Assembly (NCBI GenBank): GCA_019232985.1
Contig: JAFAMW010000058.1
Location: forward strand, 62,001-126,000
DNA: 64,000 nucleotides
Origin: Roseateles sp.
GTDB lineage: Bacteria; Pseudomonadota; Gammaproteobacteria; Burkholderiales; Burkholderiaceae
Direction of reading: 5' to 3'
How positions within the stretch are numbered: the first letter of the stretch is position 1; each line of letters starts with the position of its first letter. The notes under the pieces were generated by a model, which did not search any database, was not told where the DNA came from, and saw only the letters and a program-made list of their open reading frames with translations. The position numbers and the translations under genes were made by a program. Of this stretch, positions 1-9,211 are shown in pieces.

Positions 1-1220
1 TTGGCCGCATCGGCCAGGACCTGGGCCTGCTGAGCTTCGACAAGTACTGGCAAAAGCTCTCGCGCCAGGGGCGCGCGGCGCCGCTGGGCGCCTATACCAT
101 GTCCACCAGCGCCGCTTATGCGGGCCGCTTCATGCGACCGCGGCCGGACATGCCCAACTCCCCGCTCAAGGACATCACCTACGCCTACCAGTTCGACGCC
201 GGCCTGTACGCACGCTACCTGCGCCGCTATGCCGAACGGCTTGGCGTGCAGCGCATCGAGGGCCGCATCACCGACGTGCGCCTGAACGGCGAGAGCGGCT
301 TTGTCGAGAGCGTGCGGCTGGCCAATGAGGAGCATGTGCCGGGCGACCTGTTCATCGACTGCTCGGGCTTTCGCGGCCTGCTGATCGAGCAGACGCTGGA
401 GGCCGGTTTCGAGGACTGGTCGCACTGGCTGCCCTGCGACCGCGCCGTGGCCGTGCCTTCCGCCAATGCGGGTGCGCCGTCTCCGTTCACCCGCGCGACC
501 GCCCGCAGCGCCGGCTGGCAATGGCGCATTCCGCTGCAGCACCGCACCGGCAACGGCCATGTGTATTGCAGCCGGTACATGAGCGACGACGAGGCCTGCG
601 CGGTCCTGCTGGCCAACCTGGAAGGCGAGCGCCTGGCCGAGCCGCGCATGCTGCGCTTCCAGGCGGGCGTGCGCCGCGAGTCCTGGCGCAGGAACGTGGT
701 GGCCATCGGCCTGTCCAGCGGCTTCATGGAGCCGCTGGAGTCGACCAGCATCCACCTGATCCAGACGGCTATTGCCCGCCTGGTCGAATTCCTGCCCGAC
801 GCCGGATTCGACGCGCGCGACATCGCCGCCTACAACCGGCTGGCGCGCCAGGAATACGAATGGATACGCGACTTCCTGATCCTGCATTACAAGCAGAACC
901 GGCGCGACGACAGCCCGTTCTGGCGCGATTGCGCGGCGATGGAGATTCCGGCGTCGCTGCGCCAGCGCATGGACCTGTACCAGGCGCATGGCCGCATCCT
1001 GCGCGAGGGCACCGAGCTGTTCACCGAGGTCAGCTGGCTGCAGGTGATGAACGGGCAGGGGCTGGTGCCGCAGGGCCACCATCCATTGGTCGACCAGTTG
1101 AGCGACGCGGCCTTGTTCGACTACCTGGAAGACGTCCGCAAGGTGATTGCGCAGTGCGTCAACGTGATGCCCACGCAGGCCGACTACATCGCGCGGCATT
1201 GCCGCGCGCCGGCGCCCTGA
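1..1220 (+). CDS. Tryptophan halogenase-like flavoprotein (5' partial)
   Basis: The reading frame is open from the left edge of the window (codons in phase with position 3), so the N-terminal FAD-binding part lies outside. What remains aligns along its length with the complete paralogue at 1259-2782. It keeps the GWQWRIP motif near 512-532, which matches the WxWxIP signature of flavin-dependent halogenases, and the FMEPLEST motif near 723-746, which carries the glutamate paired with the catalytic lysine in PrnA-type enzymes. Proteins of this family often sit in carbohydrate and TonB-receptor loci with unknown substrate, so halogenation of free tryptophan is not implied. The gap to the next copy is about 38 bp, so the pair is probably co-transcribed. 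Confidence 0.85.
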   Translation, partial: GRIGQDLGLLSFDKYWQKLSRQGRAAPLGAYTMSTSAAYAGRFMRPRPDMPNSPLKDITYAYQFDAGLYARYLRRYAERLGVQRIEGRITDVRLNGESGFVESVRLANEEHVPGDLFIDCSGFRGLLIEQTLEAGFEDWSHWLPCDRAVAVPSANAGAPSPFTRATARSAGWQWRIPLQHRTGNGHVYCSRYMSDDEACAVLLANLEGERLAEPRMLRFQAGVRRESWRRNVVAIGLSSGFMEPLESTSIHLIQTAIARLVEFLPDAGFDARDIAAYNRLARQEYEWIRDFLILHYKQNRRDDSPFWRDCAAMEIPASLRQRMDLYQAHGRILREGTELFTEVSWLQVMNGQGLVPQGHHPLVDQLSDAALFDYLEDVRKVIAQCVNVMPTQADYIARHCRAPAP

Positions 1221-1258
1221 ATGAATCTTTGGTTGAATCTTTGATCTGGAGTGATGGC

Positions 1259-2782
1259 ATGCAGTTGGATTCGCAGATCCGCAAGGTCGTGATCGTCGGC
1301 GGCGGCACCGCCGGATGGATGGCCGCCAATGCGCTCGTACAGTTCGTGCCGCCGGGATGCAGCATCCGGCTGGTGGAGTCCGAAGAGACCGGCATCGTGG
1401 GCGTCGGCGAAGCGACGATTCCCACCATCAATGCCTTCAATGCCGCGCTGGGCCTCGACGAGGACGAGGTGCTGCGGCGCAGCCAGGGCACCTTCAAGCT
1501 GGGCATCGAATTCCGCAACTGGGGGCAGGTCGGCGAGTCCTACATCCACGGCTTCGGCGTGATCGGGCGCCCGCACGGCCTGCTGCCTTTCTACCAGTTC
1601 TGGCTCAAGGCCTGGATGCGCGGCGAGGCCGCGCCGCTGGAGGATTATTCGATCAACACGGCAGCCTGCCTGCAGAACCGCTTCGCGCGCGCCGACGCCG
1701 GCATGGCCAATTCGCCGCTGGGCGAGGTCGCGCATGCCTACCATTTCGACGCGGCGCTCTATGCCGACTACCTGCGCGAGCGGGCGGTCAAGCTGGGGGT
1801 CGTGCGCACCGAGGGCAAGATCGTCGAGGTGCGGCAGCGCGCCGGCGACGGTTTCATTGAGTCGCTGCGGCTGGAGGGCGGCGAGTCGGTCGAGGGCGAG
1901 CTGTTTCTCGATTGCTCGGGCTTCCGGGGCCTCTTGATCGAGCAGACCCTGAAGACGGGCTATGAGGACTGGTCGCACTGGCTGCCCTGCGATCGCGCCG
2001 TGGCCGTGCCTTGCGCCTCGGCGCCCGCGCTGACGCCCTATACCCGCGCGACGGCGCATTCGGCTGGCTGGCAGTGGCGCATTCCCCTGCAGCACCGCAT
2101 CGGCAACGGGCATGTCTATTGCAGCGAGTACATGAGCGACGACGAGGCGGCCAGCATCCTGCTCGCCAACCTCGACGGCGAAGCCCTGGCCGAGCCGCGC
2201 CCCCTGCGCTTCGTGACCGGGCGCCGCAAGAAGAGCTGGAACAAGAACGTCGTGGCCCTGGGCCTGTCCAGCGGTTTCATGGAGCCGCTGGAGTCGACCA
2301 GCATCCACATGGTCCAGTCGCAGATCATGCGCCTGCTGGCGCAGTTCCCCGACAAGCGTTTTGCACAGGCCGACATCGATGAATTCAACCGCCAGGCCGA
2401 CCAGGAGGTCGAGCGCATCCGCGACTTCCTGATCCTGCATTACAAGCTGACGCAACGCATGGATGCGCCGTTCTGGCGCCGCTGCCGCGAGATGGACATT
2501 CCCGACACCCTGCGCGCCAAGATGGACCTGTACCAGAGCAGCGGCCGCATCTATCGCGAAGCCTCAGAGCTGTTCTCGCACGTGAGCTGGCTGCAGGTCA
2601 TGCACGGCCAGGGCCTGCGCCCGCAGGCCTACCACCCGATGGTCGACCACCTGCCCGACGCGGTGCTGCGAGACTTCGTCGGCAACGTCAGGAACGTGAT
2701 CGGCAGCTGCGTGAACGCCATGCCCTTGCACGCCGACTTTGTCCGCCAGCACTGCGCGGCGCCGGGCTCCGTCAGCCCCTGA
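1259..2782 (+). CDS. Tryptophan halogenase-like flavoprotein
   Basis: A complete 507-residue member of the tryptophan 7-halogenase family (FADH2-dependent). The start is ATG at 1259 with GGAG a few bases upstream. Visible features are the dinucleotide-binding GGGTAGW at residues 14-20, the GEATIP motif at about 50-55, Lys80 in TFKLGIEF (equivalent to the catalytic lysine of PrnA), WQWRIP at 271-276, and Glu342 in FMEPLEST. All known catalytic positions are therefore kept. It is a close tandem paralogue of the preceding gene. No NRPS, PKS or indole-pathway genes are near; the neighbours are maltodextrin genes, so the substrate is unknown. Its last 11 bp overlap the convergent antiporter gene. 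Confidence 0.88.
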   Translation: MQLDSQIRKVVIVGGGTAGWMAANALVQFVPPGCSIRLVESEETGIVGVGEATIPTINAFNAALGLDEDEVLRRSQGTFKLGIEFRNWGQVGESYIHGFGVIGRPHGLLPFYQFWLKAWMRGEAAPLEDYSINTAACLQNRFARADAGMANSPLGEVAHAYHFDAALYADYLRERAVKLGVVRTEGKIVEVRQRAGDGFIESLRLEGGESVEGELFLDCSGFRGLLIEQTLKTGYEDWSHWLPCDRAVAVPCASAPALTPYTRATAHSAGWQWRIPLQHRIGNGHVYCSEYMSDDEAASILLANLDGEALAEPRPLRFVTGRRKKSWNKNVVALGLSSGFMEPLESTSIHMVQSQIMRLLAQFPDKRFAQADIDEFNRQADQEVERIRDFLILHYKLTQRMDAPFWRRCREMDIPDTLRAKMDLYQSSGRIYREASELFSHVSWLQVMHGQGLRPQAYHPMVDHLPDAVLRDFVGNVRNVIGSCVNAMPLHADFVRQHCAAPGSVSP

Positions 2783-4013
2783 GCGCCAACTCTTCGACGC
2801 CTTGTTGATCGGCGGCGGATGCCGCCGGCGTGCGACCCAGCAGGCGCGCCAGCTTGGGCGCAACCACCGGCACCGTCAGCATAGTGCTGCCTACTGCCAT
2901 CAGCAGCAGGGCCGTGAAGGTCTCGCTGGTGATGACCTGCTTGTCCAGCAGCACGTTGGCGAAGATGATCATGATCAGCGCCTTGGTCTGCAGCAGCCAG
3001 CCGATCAGCGAGCGCTCGGCGCGCGGCCAGCCCAGCACGCGGCCTGCCAGTTCGGTGCCGAGCAGCTTGCCGCCCACCGATGCCAGCAGCAGCAGCGCGG
3101 CGCCGCCGAACACGGCCCAGCCGCCGACCTGCCAATTGGTGCGCAGGCCTGTGCTCAGGAAGAACACCGGCATCAGCACCAGCAGCACGTGGTGGCGCAG
3201 TTGGTCGAGGCGCTGCTGGTCGAACCAGTGCGCGTCCATCACCGCGCCGGCCAGGAAGGCGCCGACCATGAAATGCAGGCCCGACCAGTCGGCGCCGAAG
3301 GCGCACAGCGCCAGCCAGATCAGCGCCGCGTACCAGCGGTCGTCGGCCGGGATGCGGCGCATCAGGGCGCGGAAAGCCATTGAGCACAGGCCGAACGCGA
3401 TCAGGAAGCCGAGTTGGCGGCCCATGCGTTCCCAGTCCAGCAGGATCAGCGCGAGCACGCCCCAGATGGCGACGTCGTCGAGGCTCGCGTAGCGCAGGAT
3501 GCGCTGGCCCAGCGGGCTGCGCAGCATGGCGAGCTTTTCCATCAGCAGGATCAGGATGGGCAGCGCCGTCACGGCACACGACATGCCGATGCCCAGCACG
3601 AACTGCCAGGACTGCGCGCGTGGCCCCATCCAGCCCGGCAGGCTCAACAGGCTCAGGGCGGCCAGGCTGCCGAACAGCAAGGGCACGCCCAGCGCCAGGC
3701 CTGCCGTGATGCTGCTTTCGCGCCGGTGCTTCCAGGTCTGCGCCAGGTCGAGCTCGACGCCGGCAATGCAGACGAACAGCATGACGCCCCACCAGGCCAC
3801 GCCGCTGAGCGACTGGATCACGGCCGGCGTGAAGACGAAGTGGTAGTAGCCTGGCAAGGCCGCGCCCAGCACGCCCGGGCCGAGGACGATGCCGCCGATG
3901 ATTTGCACCACCACCAGCGGCGCCCAGTAGTCGGTCCGGCCCAGCCGCCACACCAGGTAGGGCAGTGAGTAGATGATCAGCATGGCGATCAGGAAGACTT
4001 CGGTGGTGCTCAT
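2772..4013 (-). CDS. Kef/CPA2-type cation:proton antiporter
   Basis: A 413-residue polytopic membrane protein of the sodium/hydrogen exchanger family (PF00999). About 11-12 hydrophobic segments are evident, and the early PLVVVQIIGGIVLGPGVLG segment is typical of CPA2 antiporters. No TrkA-N/RCK nucleotide-binding domain follows, so this is a membrane domain only. I chose ATG at 4013; a TTG at 4040 is in frame but would add nine unlikely residues. It is the last gene of the leftward maltodextrin operon, 27 bp after the aldo/keto reductase, and it overlaps the convergent halogenase by 11 bp. A role in ion balance is family knowledge; its link to sugar metabolism is unclear. Confidence 0.82.
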   Translation of the reverse strand: MSTTEVFLIAMLIIYSLPYLVWRLGRTDYWAPLVVVQIIGGIVLGPGVLGAALPGYYHFVFTPAVIQSLSGVAWWGVMLFVCIAGVELDLAQTWKHRRESSITAGLALGVPLLFGSLAALSLLSLPGWMGPRAQSWQFVLGIGMSCAVTALPILILLMEKLAMLRSPLGQRILRYASLDDVAIWGVLALILLDWERMGRQLGFLIAFGLCSMAFRALMRRIPADDRWYAALIWLALCAFGADWSGLHFMVGAFLAGAVMDAHWFDQQRLDQLRHHVLLVLMPVFFLSTGLRTNWQVGGWAVFGGAALLLLASVGGKLLGTELAGRVLGWPRAERSLIGWLLQTKALIMIIFANVLLDKQVITSETFTALLLMAVGSTMLTVPVVAPKLARLLGRTPAASAADQQGVEELALRG

Positions 4014-4040
4014 GGTGGCCTCGCGGGGGCGTGGGGTCAA

Positions 4041-4934
4041 TCAGATGACGCCTTCGGCGCCAGGGCAGTTTTCCTGCCAGGCGCGGCGCAGGGTCCGCAG
4101 CGTGGCCTCGGGCAGGGGGCCCAGTGCCAGGGCCCCGGCGTTGTCGCGCAGGGCCTGGGCGCGCGTGCTGCCGACCAGGCAGGCCGACACGCCGCTCTGG
4201 AACGCGGCAAAGCGCAGCGAGAGATCGGTCCAGGCGCCGGAGCCCGGCAGCGCCCGTTCCAGCCCCATGGCCTGCCAGCGGTCCCAATACAGGCCCAGCG
4301 CAAAGTCGTCCGGGCGCTGGGCATGGCGCCAGGCCAGGCTGGCCAACGGCCTCTTGACGAGCACGCCCATGCCGGCTTCCTGTGCCCGGCGCAGGCGATC
4401 AAAGTCGAGGTTGCCCTGGTCGACCAGGTTCAGCGAGGTCTGCACAGACTGGAACTGTCCGCAGGCGATGGCGAAGTCCAGCGCCTCATTTTCGCCCGAG
4501 TAGGCGGCCACGCGCAGCTTGCCCTGTTCGCGGCAGCGCGCCAGCGCCTCGACCACCTCGCCGCGCTGCAGCGTCTCCAGCGGGCAGGAGTGCAGGTGCA
4601 CGATGTCGATCACGTCGGTGTGCATCACGCGCAGGGCGCGCTCGACGCCCTGGACGATGCATTCGGCGGTCCAGTCGGCTACGCCGTCCACGCCGTAGCC
4701 GAGCTTGGTGGACAGCACGAACTCGCCGCGTCGCTGCCGCAGGTGGCGGCCTATGCGTTCTTCGGACAGCTGGTAGCTGCGCGCCGTGTCCAGCAGGGTG
4801 ATGCCCATGTCGAGCGCTTCATGCAGCAGGCGGCCGGCTGCGGCCTCGTCGATGCCGGGGTCGCCGGCCTGCATGACGCCGAAGCCGAGTTGGGAGATGC
4901 GCAGGCCGGTGCGGCCGAGTTCCTGGGTGATCAT
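4041..4934 (-). CDS. Aldo/keto reductase
   Basis: A 297-residue cytoplasmic NAD(P)H-dependent oxidoreductase of the aldo/keto reductase superfamily. The catalytic tetrad can be read as Asp49 and Tyr54 (LLDTARSY), Lys77 (LSTKLGYG) and His115 (DIVHLHSC). The N-terminus (ELGRTGLRISQLGFGVMQAG) is typical of the branch that includes YajO/Tas-like enzymes. It lies 36 bp after the exported amylase and before the antiporter, in the same direction. The substrate cannot be read from sequence; the context suggests a sugar aldehyde or a housekeeping role for the operon. Confidence 0.85.
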   Translation of the reverse strand: MITQELGRTGLRISQLGFGVMQAGDPGIDEAAAGRLLHEALDMGITLLDTARSYQLSEERIGRHLRQRRGEFVLSTKLGYGVDGVADWTAECIVQGVERALRVMHTDVIDIVHLHSCPLETLQRGEVVEALARCREQGKLRVAAYSGENEALDFAIACGQFQSVQTSLNLVDQGNLDFDRLRRAQEAGMGVLVKRPLASLAWRHAQRPDDFALGLYWDRWQAMGLERALPGSGAWTDLSLRFAAFQSGVSACLVGSTRAQALRDNAGALALGPLPEATLRTLRRAWQENCPGAEGVI

Positions 4935-4970
4935 GTTCGGAAGGGGGGTGGAAGGAAACCTGGGCGCCGC

Positions 4971-6647
4971 TCAGAGCACCCGCTTGTAGTTGCTGTAGCC
5001 CTGGCGCGGACTCAGGTCCGGGCTCAGGAACATGGCGCTGCGTGGCGGCACGCTGAGGCTCAGCCAGGCCGAGTGCAAGGTCTGGTCCGGTCCGCCGAGC
5101 AGGTCGACCAGCCGCGTGCCGTCCATCAGCTTGGAATCCGGCACCAGCAGGGTCTCCTGCCGGACCGTGTCGCTGAGGTTGAACACGGCGACCACGCTGT
5201 CGCCGGCGCGCTCGGTGTAGCGCTCGAAGGCGAGCAACTGCTCGGATTCGATGGGCCGGAAATTGCCCAGGCGCAGCGCGCGGTGCTGGCGCCGCAGCTC
5301 GATCAGGCGCCGCGTGGCGTTCAGGGCGGCGTTGCTGTCGCTGACCCAGTCCCAGCGCATCGGCGCGCGCATCTCCGGGTCGTTGCCGCCGCTCATGCCG
5401 AGCTCGCTGCCGTAGTAGAGGTTGGGCGCGCCGGGCAGGCTGAACTGCAGCAGCTGGGCCAGGCGGCGCTGCGCCGGGTCGGGCAGCGCGGTGGCGAGGC
5501 GCTCGGTGTCGTGGTTGTCGAGGTAGATCCAGGAGCGCATCAGGTTCTCGACGCCGCAGTCCTGCACGAGCCGGGCGAGCAGGGCCTGGCCGCGGCGGGC
5601 GTCGAGCTGGCCTGAGGCCAGCTTCAGCATCAGGCCGCGCAGCGTGAAGCCCAGCACGCCGTCCACGGACGGCGTCCACTCGGCTGGGTAGTTGGCGATT
5701 TCGCCGACCACCAGCGAACCCGGCTTTTCGGCATGCGCGGCCTCGGTCAGTTCGCGCAGGAAGGCAAAGCCGATGTCGAAGGCCACGTCCAGCCGCCAGC
5801 CGTCTATGCCTTCCTCGCGCAGGTAGCGGCGCACCACGGAGTTGCGGTCGCCGTAGACGTGGCGCCGCACCTCGGGATTTTCCAGATTGAGCTCGGGCAG
5901 GTTTTGCGAGCCCCACCAGGCGCGCGCCCCGCCGGGGAACTGCGGGCCGAAGTTGAACCAGTCCTTGGGGTCCGCGGCCTGCGCCGCCTCGCTGCTCAAG
6001 CCTTGCGCCTGCAGGTGGCGCACGCGCTCCTGGTAGTCGGCCTCGGCGGCCTGGAAGCGTGGCGAGTGGCGGCCCATGTGGTTGAACACGCCGTCGAGCA
6101 CCAGGCGCATGCCGCGCCGGTGCAGCTCGTCGGCCAGTTTTTTCACGTCGGCGCGGGTGCCGAATTCGGGCGAGACCGCCTCGTAGTCGAGCGCGTCGTA
6201 CTTGTGGTTGGTGTAGGCGAGGTGGATGGGGTTGAGGTAGAGCACCTCGGCGCCCAGGCCTTGCACATAGTCCAGCCGCGTCATCAGGCTGTCGAGGTCG
6301 CCGCCCCAGAAGTCGATCTCGTGCTGCCAGACCCCCTGGCTTTCCACATAAGGGCCCGAGGTGGGCGTCTCGCTCCAGTCGCGCAGCCGCTTGGGCGCCG
6401 GGTAGAGCGCGCGCTTGGCTTCCAGATGCCGGCTGGGCACGAAGCGGTCGACCATGACCTGGTAGCTGATCGCACCGATGCGCCAGTCGCGTTCGCGCGC
6501 CGCTATCACCGGGGCGAGCGCGCGGTCCGTCTCGTTGGCGAACTGGCTGCGGTCCTGGGCAAGCGCCCAGGCGGGCAGGGTTGCGGCGGTGGCTGCTGCG
6601 GCGGCGATGTGCCTGCCGAAGCGGCGGCGGTTGATGGTGCTGCTCAT
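4971..6647 (-). CDS. Exported alpha-amylase family GH13 hydrolase
   Basis: A 558-residue GH13 glycoside hydrolase. ATG at 6647 overlaps the malG stop by 4 bp and begins a signal peptide with a twin-arginine-like NRRRFGRH followed by an alanine-rich hydrophobic stretch ending at about residue 30, so export by Tat is likely. Catalytic residues are Asp287 (GWRLDVAFD), Glu316 (VVGEIA) and Asp380 (LDNHDT), with DGVFNH at 185-190. It would cut alpha-1,4-glucans or cyclodextrins in the periplasm and feed the MalEFGK importer of the same operon. The exact product profile (amylase or cyclomaltodextrinase) cannot be fixed from sequence alone. Confidence 0.88.
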   Translation of the reverse strand: MSSTINRRRFGRHIAAAAATAATLPAWALAQDRSQFANETDRALAPVIAARERDWRIGAISYQVMVDRFVPSRHLEAKRALYPAPKRLRDWSETPTSGPYVESQGVWQHEIDFWGGDLDSLMTRLDYVQGLGAEVLYLNPIHLAYTNHKYDALDYEAVSPEFGTRADVKKLADELHRRGMRLVLDGVFNHMGRHSPRFQAAEADYQERVRHLQAQGLSSEAAQAADPKDWFNFGPQFPGGARAWWGSQNLPELNLENPEVRRHVYGDRNSVVRRYLREEGIDGWRLDVAFDIGFAFLRELTEAAHAEKPGSLVVGEIANYPAEWTPSVDGVLGFTLRGLMLKLASGQLDARRGQALLARLVQDCGVENLMRSWIYLDNHDTERLATALPDPAQRRLAQLLQFSLPGAPNLYYGSELGMSGGNDPEMRAPMRWDWVSDSNAALNATRRLIELRRQHRALRLGNFRPIESEQLLAFERYTERAGDSVVAVFNLSDTVRQETLLVPDSKLMDGTRLVDLLGGPDQTLHSAWLSLSVPPRSAMFLSPDLSPRQGYSNYKRVL

Positions 6648-7534
6648 CCCTTCACTCCTCCGGCCGTCAGGCCCGAAACAATCCAGCGCTGCGCGACCAG
6701 GAAGACCACGGTGATGGGCAGGCCCGACAGCACGGCCGCGGCGGCGAAGTCGCCCCACAGGAAGCGCTGGTCATGCAGGAAATACTTGGAGCCGACCGCC
6801 AGGGTCAGGTGGGCCTCCTCGCGCAGCAGCACCGAGGCGACCGGGTATTCGATGATGCAGCCGATGAAGGCCAGCACGAACACCACCATCAGGATGGGCA
6901 GCGCCATCGGCAGCAGCACGCGGCTGAAGGCCTGCCAGCTGGTCGCGCCGTCGACCTTGGCGTTCTCCTCGATCTCGGCGGGGATGGTGTCGAAATAGCC
7001 CTTGATGGTCCAGATGTGCGTGGCGACGCCGCCCAGGTAGGCCAGCACCAGGCCGGCATGCGTCTCCAGGCCCAGGGCCGGCACGAAGCGGCCCAGGCCC
7101 TCGAAGATGGCGTAGATGGCGACCAGGGCCAGCACCGGCGGGAACATCTGTAGCAGCAGCATGCTGTTGAGCAGGCCGTGGCGGAAGCGGAACTGCAGGC
7201 GCGAGAAGGCATAGGCCGCCGTGGTCGAGATTGCGACGATGGCGGCGGCCGACAGGGTCGCCACCTTGATCGAGTTCCACAGCCAGGTCAGCACCGGGAA
7301 GGGCGGCTGTACCAGCGCGCCGTCCGCGCCTTGGTAGGGGATGCCCAGCGCCAGCTGCCAGTGCTCCAGGCTGATCTCGCGCGGGATCAGGCTGCCGGTG
7401 GCGAAGTTGCCCGGCCGTAGCGAGATCGACACGATGGCCAGCAGCGGGAACAGGGTCAGGGCCAGGAAGACCCAGAGCAGGGCGTGGGCGGCGGCGACGC
7501 GCCGGCGGTTCTGGGTGCCGCGGACAATGGCCAT
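6644..7534 (-). CDS. malG: Maltose/maltodextrin ABC transporter permease MalG
   Basis: A 296-residue inner-membrane subunit with about six transmembrane segments. The EAA loop that contacts the ATPase is visible as [20 protein letters not shown] followed by LLP near the middle of the C-terminal half. Its length equals E. coli MalG (296 aa). It lies 12 bp after malF and overlaps the amylase start by 4 bp. It forms the channel with MalF for maltodextrins delivered by MalE. Confidence 0.92.
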   Translation of the reverse strand: MAIVRGTQNRRRVAAAHALLWVFLALTLFPLLAIVSISLRPGNFATGSLIPREISLEHWQLALGIPYQGADGALVQPPFPVLTWLWNSIKVATLSAAAIVAISTTAAYAFSRLQFRFRHGLLNSMLLLQMFPPVLALVAIYAIFEGLGRFVPALGLETHAGLVLAYLGGVATHIWTIKGYFDTIPAEIEENAKVDGATSWQAFSRVLLPMALPILMVVFVLAFIGCIIEYPVASVLLREEAHLTLAVGSKYFLHDQRFLWGDFAAAAVLSGLPITVVFLVAQRWIVSGLTAGGVKG

Positions 7535-7546
7535 GGTCGGGTTTCC

Positions 7547-9211
7547 TTAGGCTTGCGCCTTTTTCATGAGGCGCAGGTTGATCAGCGACATGGCCGCCAC
7601 GAGCACGAAGATCAACGTGGAGATGGCCGCGGCAAGGCCGAAGTCCGAGCCCGAATCGCGGAAGGCGATGCGGTAGGTGTAGGAGACCAGGATGTCGGTC
7701 TGGCCCGCCGGCAGCTTGCTCGACAGGAAGTCGGGCCGGCCGTCGGTCAGCAGCGCGATCAGCACGAAGTTGTTGAAGTTGAACGCGAAAGCGCTGACCA
7801 GCAGCGGCGCCAGCGGCCGGATGATCAGCGGCGCGGTGATGTGGCGGAAGTTGGTCCAGGGTCCGGCGCCGGCCAGCGCCGAGGCCTCGTAGAGGTCGAC
7901 CGGAATCGCCTTCAGCAGGCCCGAGCACAGGATCATGATGTAGGGGTAGCCGAGCCAGACGTTGACGATCACCAGCATCAGCTTGGCCAGCAGGGGGTTG
8001 GCGAACCAGGCCGGCTTGACGCCGAACAGCGCGTCGAGGATGGCGTTGATCTCGCCGAAGTTCTGGTTGAACAGGCCCTTGAAGACCAGGATGGAAATGA
8101 AGCCCGGCACCGCGTAGGGCAGGAACAGCAGCGTGCGGTAGACGCCGCGGCCGCGCAGGTCCTCCCAGTTCATCAGCACGGCCAGCAGCATGCCGATGGC
8201 CGTGGCGCAGGCCACCGTGGCCAGCGAGAACACCACCGTCCACACGAAGATCGACAGGAAGGGGCCGCGGAACTCGGCGTCGAACAGCATGCGCGCGTAG
8301 TTGCGCAGGCCCACCATCACGCGAAAGCCCGGCTGCAGGGCCTCGCCCGTGGCCGAGCGGAACACGCCGTCGCTGCGGTCCGGCGCGAAGCGCTCGCCGT
8401 CGGCCAGGCGCAGCAGGCTGCCGTCGGGCTGGGCCGCGAAGTGTGGGCGCACCGGGCCGAACTCGCGCAGGCCCAGGTAGTGCAGCTCCTGCGCGGAGGC
8501 CTGGTCTTGCGCGGTGGGGGCGGGGAGGTGCAGCACCAGCTGCGCCAGCGCCTGGCGGTGCTGGATCAGCTCGCGCAGGCCGAGCTCGGGCATCAGCCCG
8601 GCGCTTTCCAGCGGCAGGGCCTCGCCATGCGCGTCCAGCATCGGCACCTGCACCGGCGCGCGGCTGGCACGCAGCGCCAGCGCCGGCGAGACGAAGCGCA
8701 CGGCACCCTGGGCATCGCGCAGCGCCAGGCGGAATTGCGGGCCGTCGGCATGCACCGTGAAGCCCAGGGTGTGGGCCTCGTCGACCTCGTGCTGCTCGAG
8801 CAGGAAGCCGCGCACGCGCTGCTCGTCGAGCAGGTGCGCCGAGGAGTAGTTGCTGAAGCCGATCACGGCCGTGTAGACCAGCGGCAGGGCGATGAACACG
8901 GCCATGCCCATCACGCCCGGATACAGGTAGCGATAGGGCAGGCTGCCGCGCATGAACAGGTAGAAGCTGCCCGCCAGCATCGCCAGCAGCAGCGCCGCCG
9001 CGACCGTCTGGCCCGAGACGTAGATGGTGAAGACGAGGTAGAGGCCGACCAGCGCCGCGGCGCCGATCAGCGGCCAGCGCAGCAGGGCGCCGGCGCGCTC
9101 CCATGCGGTCGGCGGACGCAGGCCGTGGCGCGAGGCACGCGAGCCCGGCTCGCGAGTGGGAAGGGCGGATGTCGAGGGGCCGTCGGCCGCCAGGGTGGTG
9201 GGATCCATCAT
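7547..9211 (-). CDS. malF: Maltose/maltodextrin ABC transporter permease MalF
   Basis: A 554-residue inner-membrane subunit. Three hydrophobic segments near residues 45-120 are followed by a large hydrophilic insertion at roughly 125-300, corresponding to the periplasmic P2 domain of enterobacterial MalF that docks MalE. The C-terminal permease core has an EAA-type loop (DLYEASALAGAGPWTNFRHI). It is somewhat longer than E. coli MalF (514 aa) because of a 40-residue N-terminal cytoplasmic extension rich in Ser, Pro and Arg. The ATG overlaps the malE stop (ATGA). Confidence 0.92.
   Translation of the reverse strand: MMDPTTLAADGPSTSALPTREPGSRASRHGLRPPTAWERAGALLRWPLIGAAALVGLYLVFTIYVSGQTVAAALLLAMLAGSFYLFMRGSLPYRYLYPGVMGMAVFIALPLVYTAVIGFSNYSSAHLLDEQRVRGFLLEQHEVDEAHTLGFTVHADGPQFRLALRDAQGAVRFVSPALALRASRAPVQVPMLDAHGEALPLESAGLMPELGLRELIQHRQALAQLVLHLPAPTAQDQASAQELHYLGLREFGPVRPHFAAQPDGSLLRLADGERFAPDRSDGVFRSATGEALQPGFRVMVGLRNYARMLFDAEFRGPFLSIFVWTVVFSLATVACATAIGMLLAVLMNWEDLRGRGVYRTLLFLPYAVPGFISILVFKGLFNQNFGEINAILDALFGVKPAWFANPLLAKLMLVIVNVWLGYPYIMILCSGLLKAIPVDLYEASALAGAGPWTNFRHITAPLIIRPLAPLLVSAFAFNFNNFVLIALLTDGRPDFLSSKLPAGQTDILVSYTYRIAFRDSGSDFGLAAAISTLIFVLVAAMSLINLRLMKKAQA

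Noticed and set aside
1..2782. Secondary-metabolite (halogenated indole) gene cluster
   Set aside because: No biosynthetic partner genes or flavin reductase are visible; neighbours are sugar genes. Only the left flank, outside the window, could change this.
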